Shown piece by piece: positions 1 to 8,901 of a stretch of DNA of 64,000 bases. This DNA is from Larkinella terrae (GTDB taxonomy: Bacteria > Bacteroidota > Bacteroidia > Cytophagales > Spirosomataceae), in contig NZ_WJXZ01000007.1 of assembly GCF_009668025.1 (NCBI RefSeq), positions 229,152-293,151 on the forward strand, written 5' to 3'. The notes below the pieces were generated by a model. The model saw only the letters and a program-made list of their open reading frames with translations. It was not told the DNA's origin and ran no database searches. The stretch's first letter is position 1; each line of letters opens with the position of its first letter. Position numbers and translations under genes: made by a program.

Positions 1-1
1 G

Positions 2-736
2 GTTTATTCGTCGCTGGTCGACGCGCCAAAACCGACGGCTGTGAGCAGTGCCGAAAAGTTGTACGCGACCAATTGCGGAGCCTGCCACGGCGTTGATCGT
101 CGGGGTGATCACAGCGGGGCGTATCCGTCGTTGCTGGGGATTGCCGACCGGATGAAACCGGAAGCGATTCTTCAACTGCTACAAAAAGGCCGGGGAATGA
201 TGCCCGCTTTTTCGTACCTGTCGACGGCCGAACGGGCGGCCATTGTCGATTTTATTTCCGGCAGGAAAACCGGTCAGGATGCGGTGGCAACAACGAAAAC
301 CCTCACCTGGGTGCCGTACACCCACACGGGCTATAACCGCTGGTATGACCGAAACGGTTATCCGGTTAGTCGACCGCCCTGGGGAACGATGACGGCTATT
401 GACCTGAATACCGGCGAGCATCGCTGGCAGATTCCGCTGGGTGAGTTTCCGGCACTGACCAAACAGGGCCTGCCACCGACCGGAACCGACAATTACGGTG
501 GTCCCGTTGTCACGGCCAGCGGTTTGCTTTTTATTGCCGCAACGCCCGACGAGAAATTCCGCATTTTTGACCGGCAAACCGGCAAACTTTTGTGGGAAGC
601 GCAGCTTCCGGCGGCTGGCTATGCTACTCCCGCAACGTATTCGGTGCATGGCAAACAATATGTGGTTATTGCCTGTGGCGGAGGGAAACTGAAAACCCGT
701 TCCGGCGACCGCTACGTGGCCTTTGCCCTCAAATGA
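2..736 (+). CDS. PQQ-dependent dehydrogenase, C-terminal part (5' end outside window)
   Basis: The frame is open from base 2, so the gene begins before the window and only about 244 codons are seen. A c-type cytochrome segment with the haem motif CGACHG lies near the start. It is followed by beta-propeller blades typical of quinoprotein glucose/quinate-type dehydrogenases (WGTMTAIDLNTGEHRWQ, FDRQTGKLLWEAQLP) and the usual ending with GGGKLKTRSGDRYVAFAL. Such enzymes oxidise sugars or alcohols in the periplasm using PQQ and pass electrons to cytochrome; here the cytochrome is inserted in the same chain. The substrate cannot be told from this part. A GTG at 41 is internal and not the real start. 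Confidence 0.85.
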   Translation, partial: VYSSLVDAPKPTAVSSAEKLYATNCGACHGVDRRGDHSGAYPSLLGIADRMKPEAILQLLQKGRGMMPAFSYLSTAERAAIVDFISGRKTGQDAVATTKTLTWVPYTHTGYNRWYDRNGYPVSRPPWGTMTAIDLNTGEHRWQIPLGEFPALTKQGLPPTGTDNYGGPVVTASGLLFIAATPDEKFRIFDRQTGKLLWEAQLPAAGYATPATYSVHGKQYVVIACGGGKLKTRSGDRYVAFALK

Positions 737-760
737 CCGCCAACAAGGCCCGGCCGGGGG

Positions 761-791
761 TTTGTAAAACCGGTTTACCTGTGTAAATTGC
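761..791 (+). promoter_or_regulatory. Candidate promoter of gcvH
   Basis: TTTG at 761-764, a 19-base spacer, then TAAATTGC at 784-791 approximates the Bacteroidota layout TTTG-N19-TAnnTTTG. The gcvH start codon follows at 814. Assigned by eye only. Confidence 0.35.
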
Positions 792-813
792 AACGCTAAA
801 CGAAACGTTACGT

Positions 814-1194
814 ATGAATTTTCCCGGAGAACTAAAGTATACGCAAGATCACGAGTGGATTCGCATGGATGGTGACACCGCCATTGTTGGTATTACGGAT
901 TTTGCCCAGAGTGAATTAGGTGACATCGTTTTTGTGGACATCTCGAGCGTTGGACAGAGTTTGGCGAAAGGCGAGGTGTTTGGGTCGATTGAAGCCGTTA
1001 AAACCGTGTCGGATCTCTTTTTGCCAATCGCCGGTGAAGTGGTTGAAATTAATCCGGAAGTCGAAAAATCGCCCGAACTGGTCAACGATGATCCGTATGG
1101 CCGGGGTTGGATCATTCGTTTGAAACTGACCGAGGGTGCGGAACTCGATGACTTGTTATCCGCCGAAGCCTATAAAGATTTAGTAGGTGCTTAA
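814..1194 (+). CDS. gcvH: Glycine cleavage system H protein
   Basis: 126 residues, the usual length. GcvH carries the lipoyl arm that shuttles the aminomethyl group between the P, T and L proteins of the glycine cleavage system in the cytoplasm. The lipoylation site is visible as [11 protein letters not shown] with Lys63, and the family pattern GDIVFVD precedes it. The typical ending with the NDDPYGRGW segment is present. It stands alone: gcvT and gcvP are not adjacent. A terminator follows 19 bases after the stop. Confidence 0.97.
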   Translation: MNFPGELKYTQDHEWIRMDGDTAIVGITDFAQSELGDIVFVDISSVGQSLAKGEVFGSIEAVKTVSDLFLPIAGEVVEINPEVEKSPELVNDDPYGRGWIIRLKLTEGAELDDLLSAEAYKDLVGA

Positions 1195-1212
1195 CCCACC
1201 GATTTGATCAGG

Positions 1213-1237
1213 AAGCTCCATCCGGGGCTTTTTTTTT
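1213..1237 (+). terminator. Intrinsic terminator after gcvH
   Basis: Stem AAGCTCC (1213-1219) pairs with GGGGCTT (1224-1230), with one G-T pair and a four-base loop. A run of T follows to 1237. It separates gcvH from the next gene at 1247. Confidence 0.75.
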
Positions 1238-1246
1238 GCATTTCCC

Positions 1247-2533
1247 ATGAAAGTACTTATTCGTGCCGCCCGAATCGTAGACGCCCAGTCGCCCCTGAAT
1301 GGAGAGGTTCGTGACGTATTAATTGAAAATGGGTTGATCCGCCAGATCGGTGAGTCAATAGACGCCGACGATTCCATGCAGCTCATTGAACGGGAAGGAT
1401 TGTGCGTCTCGCCCGGTTGGGTCGATATGCGGGTTTCGGCGAAAGATCCCGGTTACGAACAGAAAGAGGATTTGAGTACGGTTTGCCAGGCCGCCAGACT
1501 GGGCGGTTTTACCGATATTGCCATTTTGCCCAACACCAAACCGGTACTTGATTCAAAAGATACGCTGGGCTACATCCGGCAGGCCACGCAGGGGCAGCCG
1601 GTCACGGTTCACCCCATTGCCGCGATTACCAAACGAACGGAAGGGCAGGATTTTACGGACATGATCGATCTGCATCATGCCGGAGCGGTGGCTTTTTCGG
1701 ATGGCGAAGTACCGCTGACACATCCCGATCTGCTGCTGAAAACCCTGCAGTACCTCCGGCCGTTCAACGGTTTGCTGATGAACCGGCCGGAAGAGCAGAA
1801 CCTGACGCATTTCGGGCAGATGAACGAGGGGCTTTCCAGCACCTTGCTGGGCCTGAAAGGTATGCCCGCGATGGCCGAGGAAATTGTCATCGAACGCGAT
1901 TTGCGCCTGCTGGAATACACGTACCCACCCACGGCCGAACAGTCTAATGAAACGTTTTTACACTTTTCGACGATTTCAACCGCTCGTTCCGTTGAACTGA
2001 TCCGGCAGGCGAAGGCGCAGGGCTTGCCCGTCAGCTGTGATATTGCCGCTCACCAACTCGCTTTTACCGATTCGGCTTTGATGGGTTTCGATACCAATTT
2101 GAAGGTCAATCCGCCGTTTCGGTTGCCCGCCGATGTCGAAGCACTGAAGCAGGGGTTAGCCGACGGCACCATCGACGCCATTGTTTCGGACCACAATCCG
2201 CAGGACGATGAGAGCAAAAACATCGAATTCGACCACGCCGAGTTTGGCATTATTGGACTGGAAACCGCCTTTGCGCTGGTCAGAACCCATTTCCCGGAAT
2301 TGCCGCTGGAACAATTGATTGAGAAGTGGACCCAACGCCCGCGCGAAATCCTGCGCCTGCCCGCGCTGACCATCGACGAAAACCAGCCAGCGACGCTGAC
2401 GCTGTTCGATCCGGATGCCGAATGGACGTATGAACGAACCGCTTCCCGGTCAAAAAACTCGCCGTTTTTTGGCAAAACCTTACGGGGAAAAGCGTTATGG
2501 ACTATAAACAAGGGCTTTGTTGAACACTTATAA
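1247..2533 (+). CDS. Dihydroorotase-like protein lacking metal ligands
   Basis: 428 residues with the amidohydrolase fold of class I dihydroorotases: GWVDMR, DPGYEQKEDL, AARLGGFTDIAILPNTKP, SDHNPQDDESK and FGIIGLETAFAL all align with the family. The active-site pattern D-x-H-x-H near residue 60 reads DMRVS (Arg62, Ser64). The later histidines also differ: LHFSTIST where the family has HxxHxST, and AAHQL where it has PHH. Active dihydroorotase needs these to bind zinc, so this copy is probably not catalytic and resembles the PyrC' partners that support aspartate transcarbamoylase in some bacteria. Six bases separate it from the DUF4199 gene, suggesting one transcript. An unknown activity on another substrate is also possible. 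Confidence 0.85.
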   Translation: MKVLIRAARIVDAQSPLNGEVRDVLIENGLIRQIGESIDADDSMQLIEREGLCVSPGWVDMRVSAKDPGYEQKEDLSTVCQAARLGGFTDIAILPNTKPVLDSKDTLGYIRQATQGQPVTVHPIAAITKRTEGQDFTDMIDLHHAGAVAFSDGEVPLTHPDLLLKTLQYLRPFNGLLMNRPEEQNLTHFGQMNEGLSSTLLGLKGMPAMAEEIVIERDLRLLEYTYPPTAEQSNETFLHFSTISTARSVELIRQAKAQGLPVSCDIAAHQLAFTDSALMGFDTNLKVNPPFRLPADVEALKQGLADGTIDAIVSDHNPQDDESKNIEFDHAEFGIIGLETAFALVRTHFPELPLEQLIEKWTQRPREILRLPALTIDENQPATLTLFDPDAEWTYERTASRSKNSPFFGKTLRGKALWTINKGFVEHL

Positions 2534-2539
2534 AACGCA

Positions 2540-3133
2540 GTGAAACAACTCATTTCATTTTTTAACCATCCGTTGTTAAAGCTCCCGGTTTTTTTTGGGT
2601 TGCTGGCGGGAGGCTTGTGTTTCATTTATTTCCTGGTGCTTTATTCCCTGAATATCATGCCGTTGGGAAATAAAAAAGTACTGGATTTCGGATTTCAGAT
2701 CATCATGATGGTGGCGGCAGTCTGGTATTATCGGAAAAATATCGGCCACGGTTTTTTACACCTCTGGGAAGCGTTGACGATTTGTTACGTGGTGAATACG
2801 GTGGGTGCCCTGCTGACAGCCTGGCTGATTTACCTGTTCCTGAAATACGTCGATCCCACGGTTTTTACGCAGTATCTTGACGAAATGCGGCAATTAATCG
2901 TCTCAACCAAAGGGCGGCTGGTCGAATCGCTGGGGCAGAAGGAATACCTGAGCGTGCTCAAAGGCGTCGATCGGATTACGCTGGAAACCCTGGTTGGCGA
3001 CGAAATCAGCAAGAAAACCGTTCTGGCTATTTTGCCGGTGCTGGTTATTTCCTTACTTTTTCGGAAGCAGGATTACAGTCTGTACAATCCCGCACCCGAC
3101 GCACCAAACCGTTCAAAATCGCCTAAGTCCTAA
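2540..3133 (+). CDS. DUF4199-type membrane protein
   Basis: 197 residues beginning with GTG six bases after the previous stop. About four hydrophobic segments are seen (around residues 14-34, 47-62, 75-97 and 164-178), with a soluble helical stretch between the third and fourth. This is the layout of the DUF4199 family, inner-membrane proteins of unknown function common in Bacteroidota. The next gene belongs to the same family, so the two look like tandem paralogues in one operon with the dihydroorotase-like gene. The C-terminus ends with a short polar tail. Confidence 0.75.
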   Translation: MKQLISFFNHPLLKLPVFFGLLAGGLCFIYFLVLYSLNIMPLGNKKVLDFGFQIIMMVAAVWYYRKNIGHGFLHLWEALTICYVVNTVGALLTAWLIYLFLKYVDPTVFTQYLDEMRQLIVSTKGRLVESLGQKEYLSVLKGVDRITLETLVGDEISKKTVLAILPVLVISLLFRKQDYSLYNPAPDAPNRSKSPKS

Positions 3134-3153
3134 TTAACTAAACGTGTATTGAC

Positions 3154-3684
3154 ATGGAAGAAAAACCGTCTACCGCCCGCCTTGCGCTAAAATGGGGCCT
3201 GATTTCCGGCGTCATTTTTATGATCTGGACCACCATTATCAATGTCGCCGGTCTGTTTACCAATCAATCCATCCAGTGGGTCAGCCTGATCATCTCGATC
3301 GTAATCATTGTCATGGCCATGCGCGAATACCGCTCGTTGAACAGCGGTTTTATGAGCTTCGGCGAAGGCGTTGGGCTGGGAACCCTGCTGTCGGTCGTCT
3401 CCGGTTTGGTTTCGATCACCTACAACCTGATTTACACGAATTTCATCGATCCGACTATCCGCCAGCAAATGCTGGACAATGCCCGCGAGCAACTGGAAAA
3501 CCGGGGCATGTCGGATAGCGACATCGAGAAAGCGATGGAGATTACCGAGAAAGTCCAGAGTCCCGGATTGCAGTTTGGAATCGGTATTTTGTTTGCGGCT
3601 ATTTTCGGCGTGCTGATTTCCCTGGTCGTTGCCGCTTTCCTCCGCCGAAACCGCCCCCCTTTCTCTGATTTTGAGAATCAATAG
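3154..3684 (+). CDS. DUF4199 domain membrane protein
   Basis: 176 residues. The segments KWGLISGVIFMIWTTI and the later NSGFMSFGEGVGLG followed by YNLIYTNFIDP are characteristic of DUF4199. Four membrane spans are predicted, with an amphipathic stretch (around residues 105-130, DNAREQLENRGMSDSDIEKA) between spans 3 and 4. Function is unknown; the family often lies beside glycosyltransferase or pyrimidine genes in Bacteroidota. It is 20 bases downstream of its paralogue. An inverted repeat follows before the GldF-like gene. Confidence 0.9.
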   Translation: MEEKPSTARLALKWGLISGVIFMIWTTIINVAGLFTNQSIQWVSLIISIVIIVMAMREYRSLNSGFMSFGEGVGLGTLLSVVSGLVSITYNLIYTNFIDPTIRQQMLDNAREQLENRGMSDSDIEKAMEITEKVQSPGLQFGIGILFAAIFGVLISLVVAAFLRRNRPPFSDFENQ

Positions 3685-3691
3685 TGAGAGG

Positions 3692-3780
3692 GAAGAGGTT
3701 AGACAAGAGAGAAGAGACGGGCAATAAAGTAGTTTCTGAATGAGTTATTTAAGTCTTTTATCGCTTGTCTAACGTCTTTC
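3692..3780. repeat. Long intergenic inverted repeat (GTTAGACAA family)
   Basis: Arm 3692-3718 pairs with 3753-3780 at about 23 of 27 positions. The words GTTAGACAAGAGA and their complement are shared with the element at 37055-37136. It fills the spacer between two genes on the same strand, and there is no T-run as in a classical terminator. Confidence 0.75.
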
Positions 3781-3793
3781 AATCGAATTAAAA

Positions 3794-4522
3794 ATGCTGC
3801 CAGTTTTTCGGAAAGAAATCAACGGTTTTTTCAGCTCGCCGGTCGCTTACGTCATCATGATTGTGTTCCTGACGGCGGTGGGGCTGATGTTGTGGGTCTT
3901 TCCCGATACGAGTCTGCTGGATTACGGCTATGCCGACCTGGGCGTTTTTTTTAACCTGACGCCTTACGTGATGCTGTTTCTGATCCCGGCTATCACCATG
4001 CGCTCCATTGCTGAGGAAGTCCGGACCGGAACCATCGAGTGGCTGCTCACCAAACCGCTGACGCGCTGGCAACTGATCCTCGCTAAATTTCTGGCTAACT
4101 GGCTATTGGTGGTACTGTTATTGCTACCCACTCTGCTGTATTATTACTCGGTTTACCAACTGGGGAACCCGCGCGGTAATCTGGATTCAGCCTCGGTTTT
4201 TGGTTCCTACGTGGGGCTGCTGCTGCTGGGGGGCGTCTTTGTGGCAGTCGGATTGTTCGCGTCTTCAATCAATGAAAATCAGGTTGTTGCGTTTGTTGTG
4301 GGCGTGTTTTTGTGTTTTCTTTTATACGTCGGAATCAGTTCGGTTGCCGGACTGGAGTTTTGGGGCACGCTGGCTTATCCGCTGACCTGGATCGCGCTCG
4401 ACGAGCAGTACCAGGCGCTGGGACGCGGCCTGATCGACTCCCGGAATGTGCTTTATTTAGTCAGTGTAATTATCCTATTTTTGTTTTTGACCGAGTGGCG
4501 AATGACGGCCCTCACCCGCTGA
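3794..4522 (+). CDS. gldF: GldF-like ABC-2 permease
   Basis: 242 residues with six membrane spans. It starts MLPVFRKEINGFFSSPVAYV, contains PAITMRSIAEEVRTGTIEWL, and has LLTKPLTRWQLILAKF, the typical pattern of GldF. GldF is the permease of the ABC transporter linked to gliding motility in Bacteroidota. The usual partner gldG (auxiliary component) does not follow; a VanZ-like gene comes next, one base after the stop. Assignment to GldF rather than another ABC-2 permease rests on overall pattern and length. Confidence 0.85.
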   Translation: MLPVFRKEINGFFSSPVAYVIMIVFLTAVGLMLWVFPDTSLLDYGYADLGVFFNLTPYVMLFLIPAITMRSIAEEVRTGTIEWLLTKPLTRWQLILAKFLANWLLVVLLLLPTLLYYYSVYQLGNPRGNLDSASVFGSYVGLLLLGGVFVAVGLFASSINENQVVAFVVGVFLCFLLYVGISSVAGLEFWGTLAYPLTWIALDEQYQALGRGLIDSRNVLYLVSVIILFLFLTEWRMTALTR

Positions 4523-4523
4523 T

Positions 4524-4871
4524 ATGCGACTGGAAGTTCTAATCAAATGGGCCGCTATTGCCTGGACAATCATCATTTTTATCGGCTGCGCCTGGCCCAG
4601 CGATTATCCCTCTCCGGGGCTAACGGTGAATGATAAGCTTCTGCACGTCAGCATCTTCGGCTTGTGGGGCCTTCTGTGGGTGACCATCTACCGGTTTCCG
4701 GTCCGCCTTTTCATCATCGGCGTCGTCTACGGTTTTTTAATCGAAATTTACCAATTGGTCATGCCCATCAACCGGGATTTCGAATGGCTCGACCTCCTGG
4801 CCGACGCCTGCGGTATTCTGCTTGGGCTGGTTGTTGGCATCCTCGTGGTCCGACGGCTGATGAAAGGGTGA
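4524..4871 (+). CDS. VanZ family protein
   Basis: 115 residues with four hydrophobic segments. The family pattern is visible: a first helix ending in PSDYPSPGL, then DKLLHVSIFGLWG, then GFLIEIYQLVMPINRDFEWLDLLAD with the acidic residues conserved in VanZ-like proteins. VanZ gives low-level teicoplanin resistance in enterococci, but the role of family members in Gram-negative bacteria is unknown. It begins one base after the permease stop, so translation is probably coupled. Confidence 0.85.
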   Translation: MRLEVLIKWAAIAWTIIIFIGCAWPSDYPSPGLTVNDKLLHVSIFGLWGLLWVTIYRFPVRLFIIGVVYGFLIEIYQLVMPINRDFEWLDLLADACGILLGLVVGILVVRRLMKG

Positions 4872-4881
4872 TTTGCAAAAA

Positions 4882-4983
4882 AGAATGTTAAATGTAAAAT
4901 GATGAATGCTAAATGTAAAAGTAGTGGCAAAATTCCCAACTCACTTTTACATTTAGCATTCATCATTTTGCATTTAACATTCT
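4882..4983. repeat. Long intergenic inverted repeat (AATGATGAATG family)
   Basis: Arm 4882-4922 and arm 4943-4983 are complementary at 40 of 41 positions around a 20-base loop. Each arm reiterates the words AAATGTAAAA and ATGATGAATG. It occupies the spacer between convergent genes and is closely similar to the element at 49580-49659. Confidence 0.9.
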
Positions 4984-4989
4984 CTTCTT

Positions 4990-6090
4990 CTACGGTTTCA
5001 AAACCGTCAAAACCGGTGCTCCAACCGGGTGTTCGCATTTAAAATCCTGCCCCAGAAGCCGGGCCACGGTTGCCGCCAGCTGGTTCTGGTACAGCACCGG
5101 ACCGCCGGATTGCTCGCCGGTGGGCGGTGTGTCGGGGCCGATAACGGCAAACCACATCTGGTACGAATCCGGCGTTTTCGTGCCGTGTCCTTTCCAGGTT
5201 GATTTCGGCGTGTGACCGCGCCCGTGATCGGTCGTGATCATCAGCGTCGTTTTTCCGGCGTACTGCGGAATTTGCTGAATCGTTTTCCAGAGATCGGCCA
5301 GGAACGCATCGACGGCATGGACCATCCGCAGGTCGTCGGCATAGCGGCCGGCGTGGGCCAGCCCGTCAGTTTCGTCGAACTGCATGAAAAGGACCTTCGG
5401 GTGGTTTTGCAGCAGATAATTCTTCGCCATGTAATAGGTTAGAAAATCGCTGCGAACGGTTTTGTCCCAAACCTGAGGGGGAATGGTGGACATCATGCTG
5501 TTGAGCAGCGAATCCGCAGCGGTTTTAGGCGAAGGCACTGGCTCATTACCCGAGTTGGCGTAAATCCCGGTTTTCTTCTCATTGACAGCCGCTTCGATGA
5601 CGTCCCAGGACGAAAAGGCGGCAATTTTTCCCTTGTACGCAGGCTGGTTGTGCAAAAATTCGAGGACGGTGGTATTCGGATTATCAATTTTGTCGTTCGA
5701 TTTGATGCGATCATCGGCGTAACCGGAAAGGATTTCGTTGTAACCTGGATAACTGAACCAGAACGGATTGGAATTATTAACCTTGCTGTTTTTCAATCGA
5801 TTACCGTAAAGTTGTCCCTGTTTGGAAACCGTGTTCCAGAGAAACGGAAAAGCCAACTGGCGCCGTTGCTGCTGCGTGGCAGCCCAGAAGTTTTTGCGGG
5901 CCGCTGCCGTATCCGGCGAATAAACCGGGTCGAAAAGCAGCGTTGAGTCGGCACCGTTGAAAACTTCCTGCCAGCGAACGCCATCGAGTGTGACCAGAAT
6001 GACGTTTTCGGTTTTCTGGGCGTAAAGAAGTGGCAGACCGCTTAAAAGCAGGAAAACGATTAGAAAATAGGCATGTACGGGTCTGTTCAT
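4990..6090 (-). CDS. Secreted alkaline phosphatase superfamily protein
   Basis: 366 residues from the ATG at 6090. That start gives a clean signal peptide (FLIVFLLLSGLPLLYAQ) and leaves room for the divergent promoter. Family features: ENVILVTLDGVRWQEVFNG with the first metal-binding Asp, FMQFDETDGLAHAGRY, and MITTDHGRGH with the Asp-His pair. A further His lies in WKGHGTKTPD. This fold includes phosphodiesterases, sulfatases and phosphoglycerate mutases; the substrate is not evident. The protein should be periplasmic. It is divergent from the Gfo/Idh/MocA gene. Confidence 0.8.
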   Translation of the reverse strand: MNRPVHAYFLIVFLLLSGLPLLYAQKTENVILVTLDGVRWQEVFNGADSTLLFDPVYSPDTAAARKNFWAATQQQRRQLAFPFLWNTVSKQGQLYGNRLKNSKVNNSNPFWFSYPGYNEILSGYADDRIKSNDKIDNPNTTVLEFLHNQPAYKGKIAAFSSWDVIEAAVNEKKTGIYANSGNEPVPSPKTAADSLLNSMMSTIPPQVWDKTVRSDFLTYYMAKNYLLQNHPKVLFMQFDETDGLAHAGRYADDLRMVHAVDAFLADLWKTIQQIPQYAGKTTLMITTDHGRGHTPKSTWKGHGTKTPDSYQMWFAVIGPDTPPTGEQSGGPVLYQNQLAATVARLLGQDFKCEHPVGAPVLTVLKP

Positions 6091-6190
6091 ACAAGTCGGA
6101 AGAAGGTGGAGAGGAGGCATGATAGAGACGTAAAATAACGAAAAGCCGCCAGATTCTTCCGTGGAAAACCTGTTAATTTTTCGTGAATAC

Positions 6191-6216
6191 TTGAAAAATG
6201 ACAAGGCTTATTTTTG
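6191..6216 (+). promoter_or_regulatory. Candidate promoter of the Gfo/Idh/MocA gene
   Basis: A perfect -7 element TATTTTTG at 6209-6216 is preceded by TTG at 6191-6193. The 15-base spacer is shorter than usual for Bacteroidota promoters. The start codon lies at 6251. Confidence 0.45.
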
Positions 6217-6250
6217 TACCTTGAAATCCAATTTTCGACCCTATAACCGT

Positions 6251-7531
6251 ATGAATCATCCGCTTAACCGCCGGGAATTCCTGAAACAGAGCAGCGCTGG
6301 CGCGCTTGGTCTGGCGTTCTTTCCAACCCTCCGGAAGGTGGCTCCCAGCGACCGGCTGCGCATCGCCCACATTGGCCTGGGTGGCATGGGCAACAACCAC
6401 ATGGGCTGGTTTGCCAAACTGCCCGAAGTCGAAATTGTCGCCTTGTGCGACCTGGATCAGGACCATTTGAACAGCAGCCTGAAACGGTTGTCGGAGTTGA
6501 ATCCGGGAACGAAGGCGCAGGGATACGGAGACTTTCGGCACATTCTCGACCGGAAAGACATTGACGCCATTACCGTGGCCACGCCCGACCACTGGCACGC
6601 TCAGATTGCCATTCTGGCTTTTCAGGCCGACAAGGATGTGTATGGCGAAAAACCGCTGTCGTTCGATGTTCGCGAAGGGCAGAAGATGTTGAAAAATCTG
6701 AACCGGCATAAGCGGGTTTTTCAACTCGGAACGCAGATTCACGCCGGAGATAATTACCACCGCGTGGTTGAACTGATTCGGGGTGGCGCCATTGGAAAGG
6801 TTCATACCGTTCGCCTGTGGAAAACCGGTTTGCCACCTGATCTGGGTCCGGCCAATTACCAGACGCCACCGTCGACGCTCAACTGGGATATGTGGCTCGG
6901 TCCGGCTCCGCAGTCGCTTTATACGCCCCAGCGGTGCCATTTTACCTACCGGTATTTTCTGGATTATTCGGGTGGGGTTTTTCAGGATTTCTGGTGCCAC
7001 ATCGCCGACGTGGTCTGGTGGTCGATTCAGCCGAAAAACCTGAAAAGCGTCAGCGCAACCGGGGAAGCGCCGGACGGAATCGCCGACGCCCCCAAGTCGA
7101 TCAACATAGATTATGAGTTCGAAAATCTGAAGCTCTACTGGACTTCCGAACCGCCCAACGTGCCGGGAGCCGCTAAGAAAGGCATTGGGGCCTATTTCGA
7201 AGGCGACAAAGGTACGTTACTCTGCGATTACGGTTCCCGCGAAATCACCGTCAACGGAGTGATTATGACGGACATTCCGGAGATCCCCAAGACCATACAA
7301 CGCTCTCCCGGCCATCAGCAAAATTTTGTCGATGCCGTGAAATCCCGGTCGCAGCCCGAGTCCAATCTGGAATACGCCCGCCAGATGACGATGCCCATGC
7401 ATTTGGGACTCATTTCATACCGCCTGGGCAAAAAGTTGGAATGGAATGCCAGAAAGGAAAAATTTGTCCACGACCGGGAGGCCAACGCGTATTTATCGCG
7501 GGAATACCGGCGGCAATGGGATTTAATCTAG
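6251..7531 (+). CDS. Gfo/Idh/MocA family oxidoreductase with Tat signal
   Basis: 426 residues from the ATG at 6251. The N-terminus is a twin-arginine-type export signal (NRREFLKQSSAGALGLAFFP). A Rossmann nucleotide site follows (IAHIGLGGMGNNH), then VATPDHWHAQIA and GEKPLSFDVREGQKM, which supplies the catalytic Lys of the EKP motif. The C-terminal beta-sheet domain is the usual GFO_IDH_MocA_C. Exported members are thought to act on sugars or cyclitols in the periplasm with tightly bound NAD(P). The substrate is unknown. The gene is alone on this strand. Confidence 0.9.
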   Translation: MNHPLNRREFLKQSSAGALGLAFFPTLRKVAPSDRLRIAHIGLGGMGNNHMGWFAKLPEVEIVALCDLDQDHLNSSLKRLSELNPGTKAQGYGDFRHILDRKDIDAITVATPDHWHAQIAILAFQADKDVYGEKPLSFDVREGQKMLKNLNRHKRVFQLGTQIHAGDNYHRVVELIRGGAIGKVHTVRLWKTGLPPDLGPANYQTPPSTLNWDMWLGPAPQSLYTPQRCHFTYRYFLDYSGGVFQDFWCHIADVVWWSIQPKNLKSVSATGEAPDGIADAPKSINIDYEFENLKLYWTSEPPNVPGAAKKGIGAYFEGDKGTLLCDYGSREITVNGVIMTDIPEIPKTIQRSPGHQQNFVDAVKSRSQPESNLEYARQMTMPMHLGLISYRLGKKLEWNARKEKFVHDREANAYLSREYRRQWDLI

Positions 7532-7546
7532 CGGTTTTCAACCCGT

Positions 7547-8863
7547 TTAGGTGTCCGAAGTTACATACAATTTCAGCCGGATTCGGTCGGTGGCATTTTG
7601 CCGGTTGCCGAGCATAGCCCGTTGGAGCATGGTTTTCATCGTGCTTTGCCCCACCGGCACCCGCAGCAGCATCGGCCGGTTGACCGCCTGGCCCTTTATG
7701 ACCTGGTTGATGTAATGCGTGATGTTAAATACATACGCGTCTTCAAGTTCAATGGCATTGGGCAAAAATGTGTACGCGGCTACGGCGGAGGTGGCACCGG
7801 TGCTCGTGCCGGGAACGGCTTCCGTCGTTTCGTTCTGGTTATTGGTAAAGTAAAGACCAAGGTTGGACGGGGGCGGAGCGTTGTCGCGCACATCCTTTCG
7901 GACCGGTTCGATGATCAGTTCGGCCAGGTTTAACCCAATGAAGTTTTCCGGTTTGATAAATTCGGTCAGCGAAGGTATTTCGATCCGCGTGCTCAGAAAA
8001 GCGCCCGGAACAACAAACGAGGCATTCTGCGTGGAGCGGCTGGAAACGGCATCGGATTGAACTTTGAGTGCCTGGAGGGGCGTGCCGGTTCGGTTGTTGG
8101 TTAGCTGGGTAAATTGAGACGCCTGAAACGGAAAAAGCAGATTGTAATTCGTCTGGCTGATATCGTTCCCCCGGTAATACAGCCGGATTCCCGACAGCGA
8201 TGAGGTTAGATTCAACCCCAGAAAAACGTTATTGGTGGACGAACTCAGAAACGCCATTCCTTTCCAGAAATCGGACATGGTTTCGGCGCTGTTGATTTCC
8301 TTGCTGATCAGCTTATCGTAGAACGTCTTGGCCAGCGTTTCCGGAATCCGAAGACGAATCTGCCGAATTTCTTCCTTGAACTGAGGCACCACCGTCGTCT
8401 GGAGCAGCGGACTGGTGTTGTAGGCAACGGCCTGCGTGTTGTAATGAACCGGCCCAATTTCGAGCGGTTTCTGCAATTGGTGCACCTGAAGCGTGAACGG
8501 ACTCAGGGTGTCGCCCACCGAATAGGCATGAACCAATTCCAGCACCAGCGAATCGAACCGAATGCCTTTCTGGTCGGGTAAATCGTTGGAAACGTAAGAC
8601 AGAGAAGCAAAGCCACGGGCCGACATGAGACCGGTTTGGGAATCGTTCCAGCGACCAACCAGAACGCTGCTGTCGGAGGAGGTGATAAAGGAATCCGGAA
8701 CCATAATGGTCGACAGATTGACCGTTACGGTGTCGATGTATTGAAGCTGCATCTCGTCGGGCTTGACCACATTCTGGCCGACGTCCAGGTCACCCGACAT
8801 GCAGGCCGAGCAGATAATCCCGACTAAAATCGGTAGCGCAAAAAAGCGCGGTAATGTTCGCAT
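7547..8863 (-). CDS. DUF4270 lipoprotein
   Basis: 438 residues. A lipoprotein signal ends in SAC with Cys21. The mature part starts DLDVGQNVV and continues in the pattern of the DUF4270 family, outer-membrane-linked lipoproteins of Bacteroidota of unknown function. In Cytophagales this family commonly sits beside a Kelch protein and a small DUF4907 protein, as here. It is the last gene of a minus-strand run of envelope genes. A 12-bp inverted repeat precedes it. Confidence 0.85.
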   Translation of the reverse strand: MRTLPRFFALPILVGIICSACMSGDLDVGQNVVKPDEMQLQYIDTVTVNLSTIMVPDSFITSSDSSVLVGRWNDSQTGLMSARGFASLSYVSNDLPDQKGIRFDSLVLELVHAYSVGDTLSPFTLQVHQLQKPLEIGPVHYNTQAVAYNTSPLLQTTVVPQFKEEIRQIRLRIPETLAKTFYDKLISKEINSAETMSDFWKGMAFLSSSTNNVFLGLNLTSSLSGIRLYYRGNDISQTNYNLLFPFQASQFTQLTNNRTGTPLQALKVQSDAVSSRSTQNASFVVPGAFLSTRIEIPSLTEFIKPENFIGLNLAELIIEPVRKDVRDNAPPPSNLGLYFTNNQNETTEAVPGTSTGATSAVAAYTFLPNAIELEDAYVFNITHYINQVIKGQAVNRPMLLRVPVGQSTMKTMLQRAMLGNRQNATDRIRLKLYVTSDT

Positions 8864-8901
8864 AGAATAGTTATCTGAAAAAGGAAATCAAGTCGAGTTG
8901 A

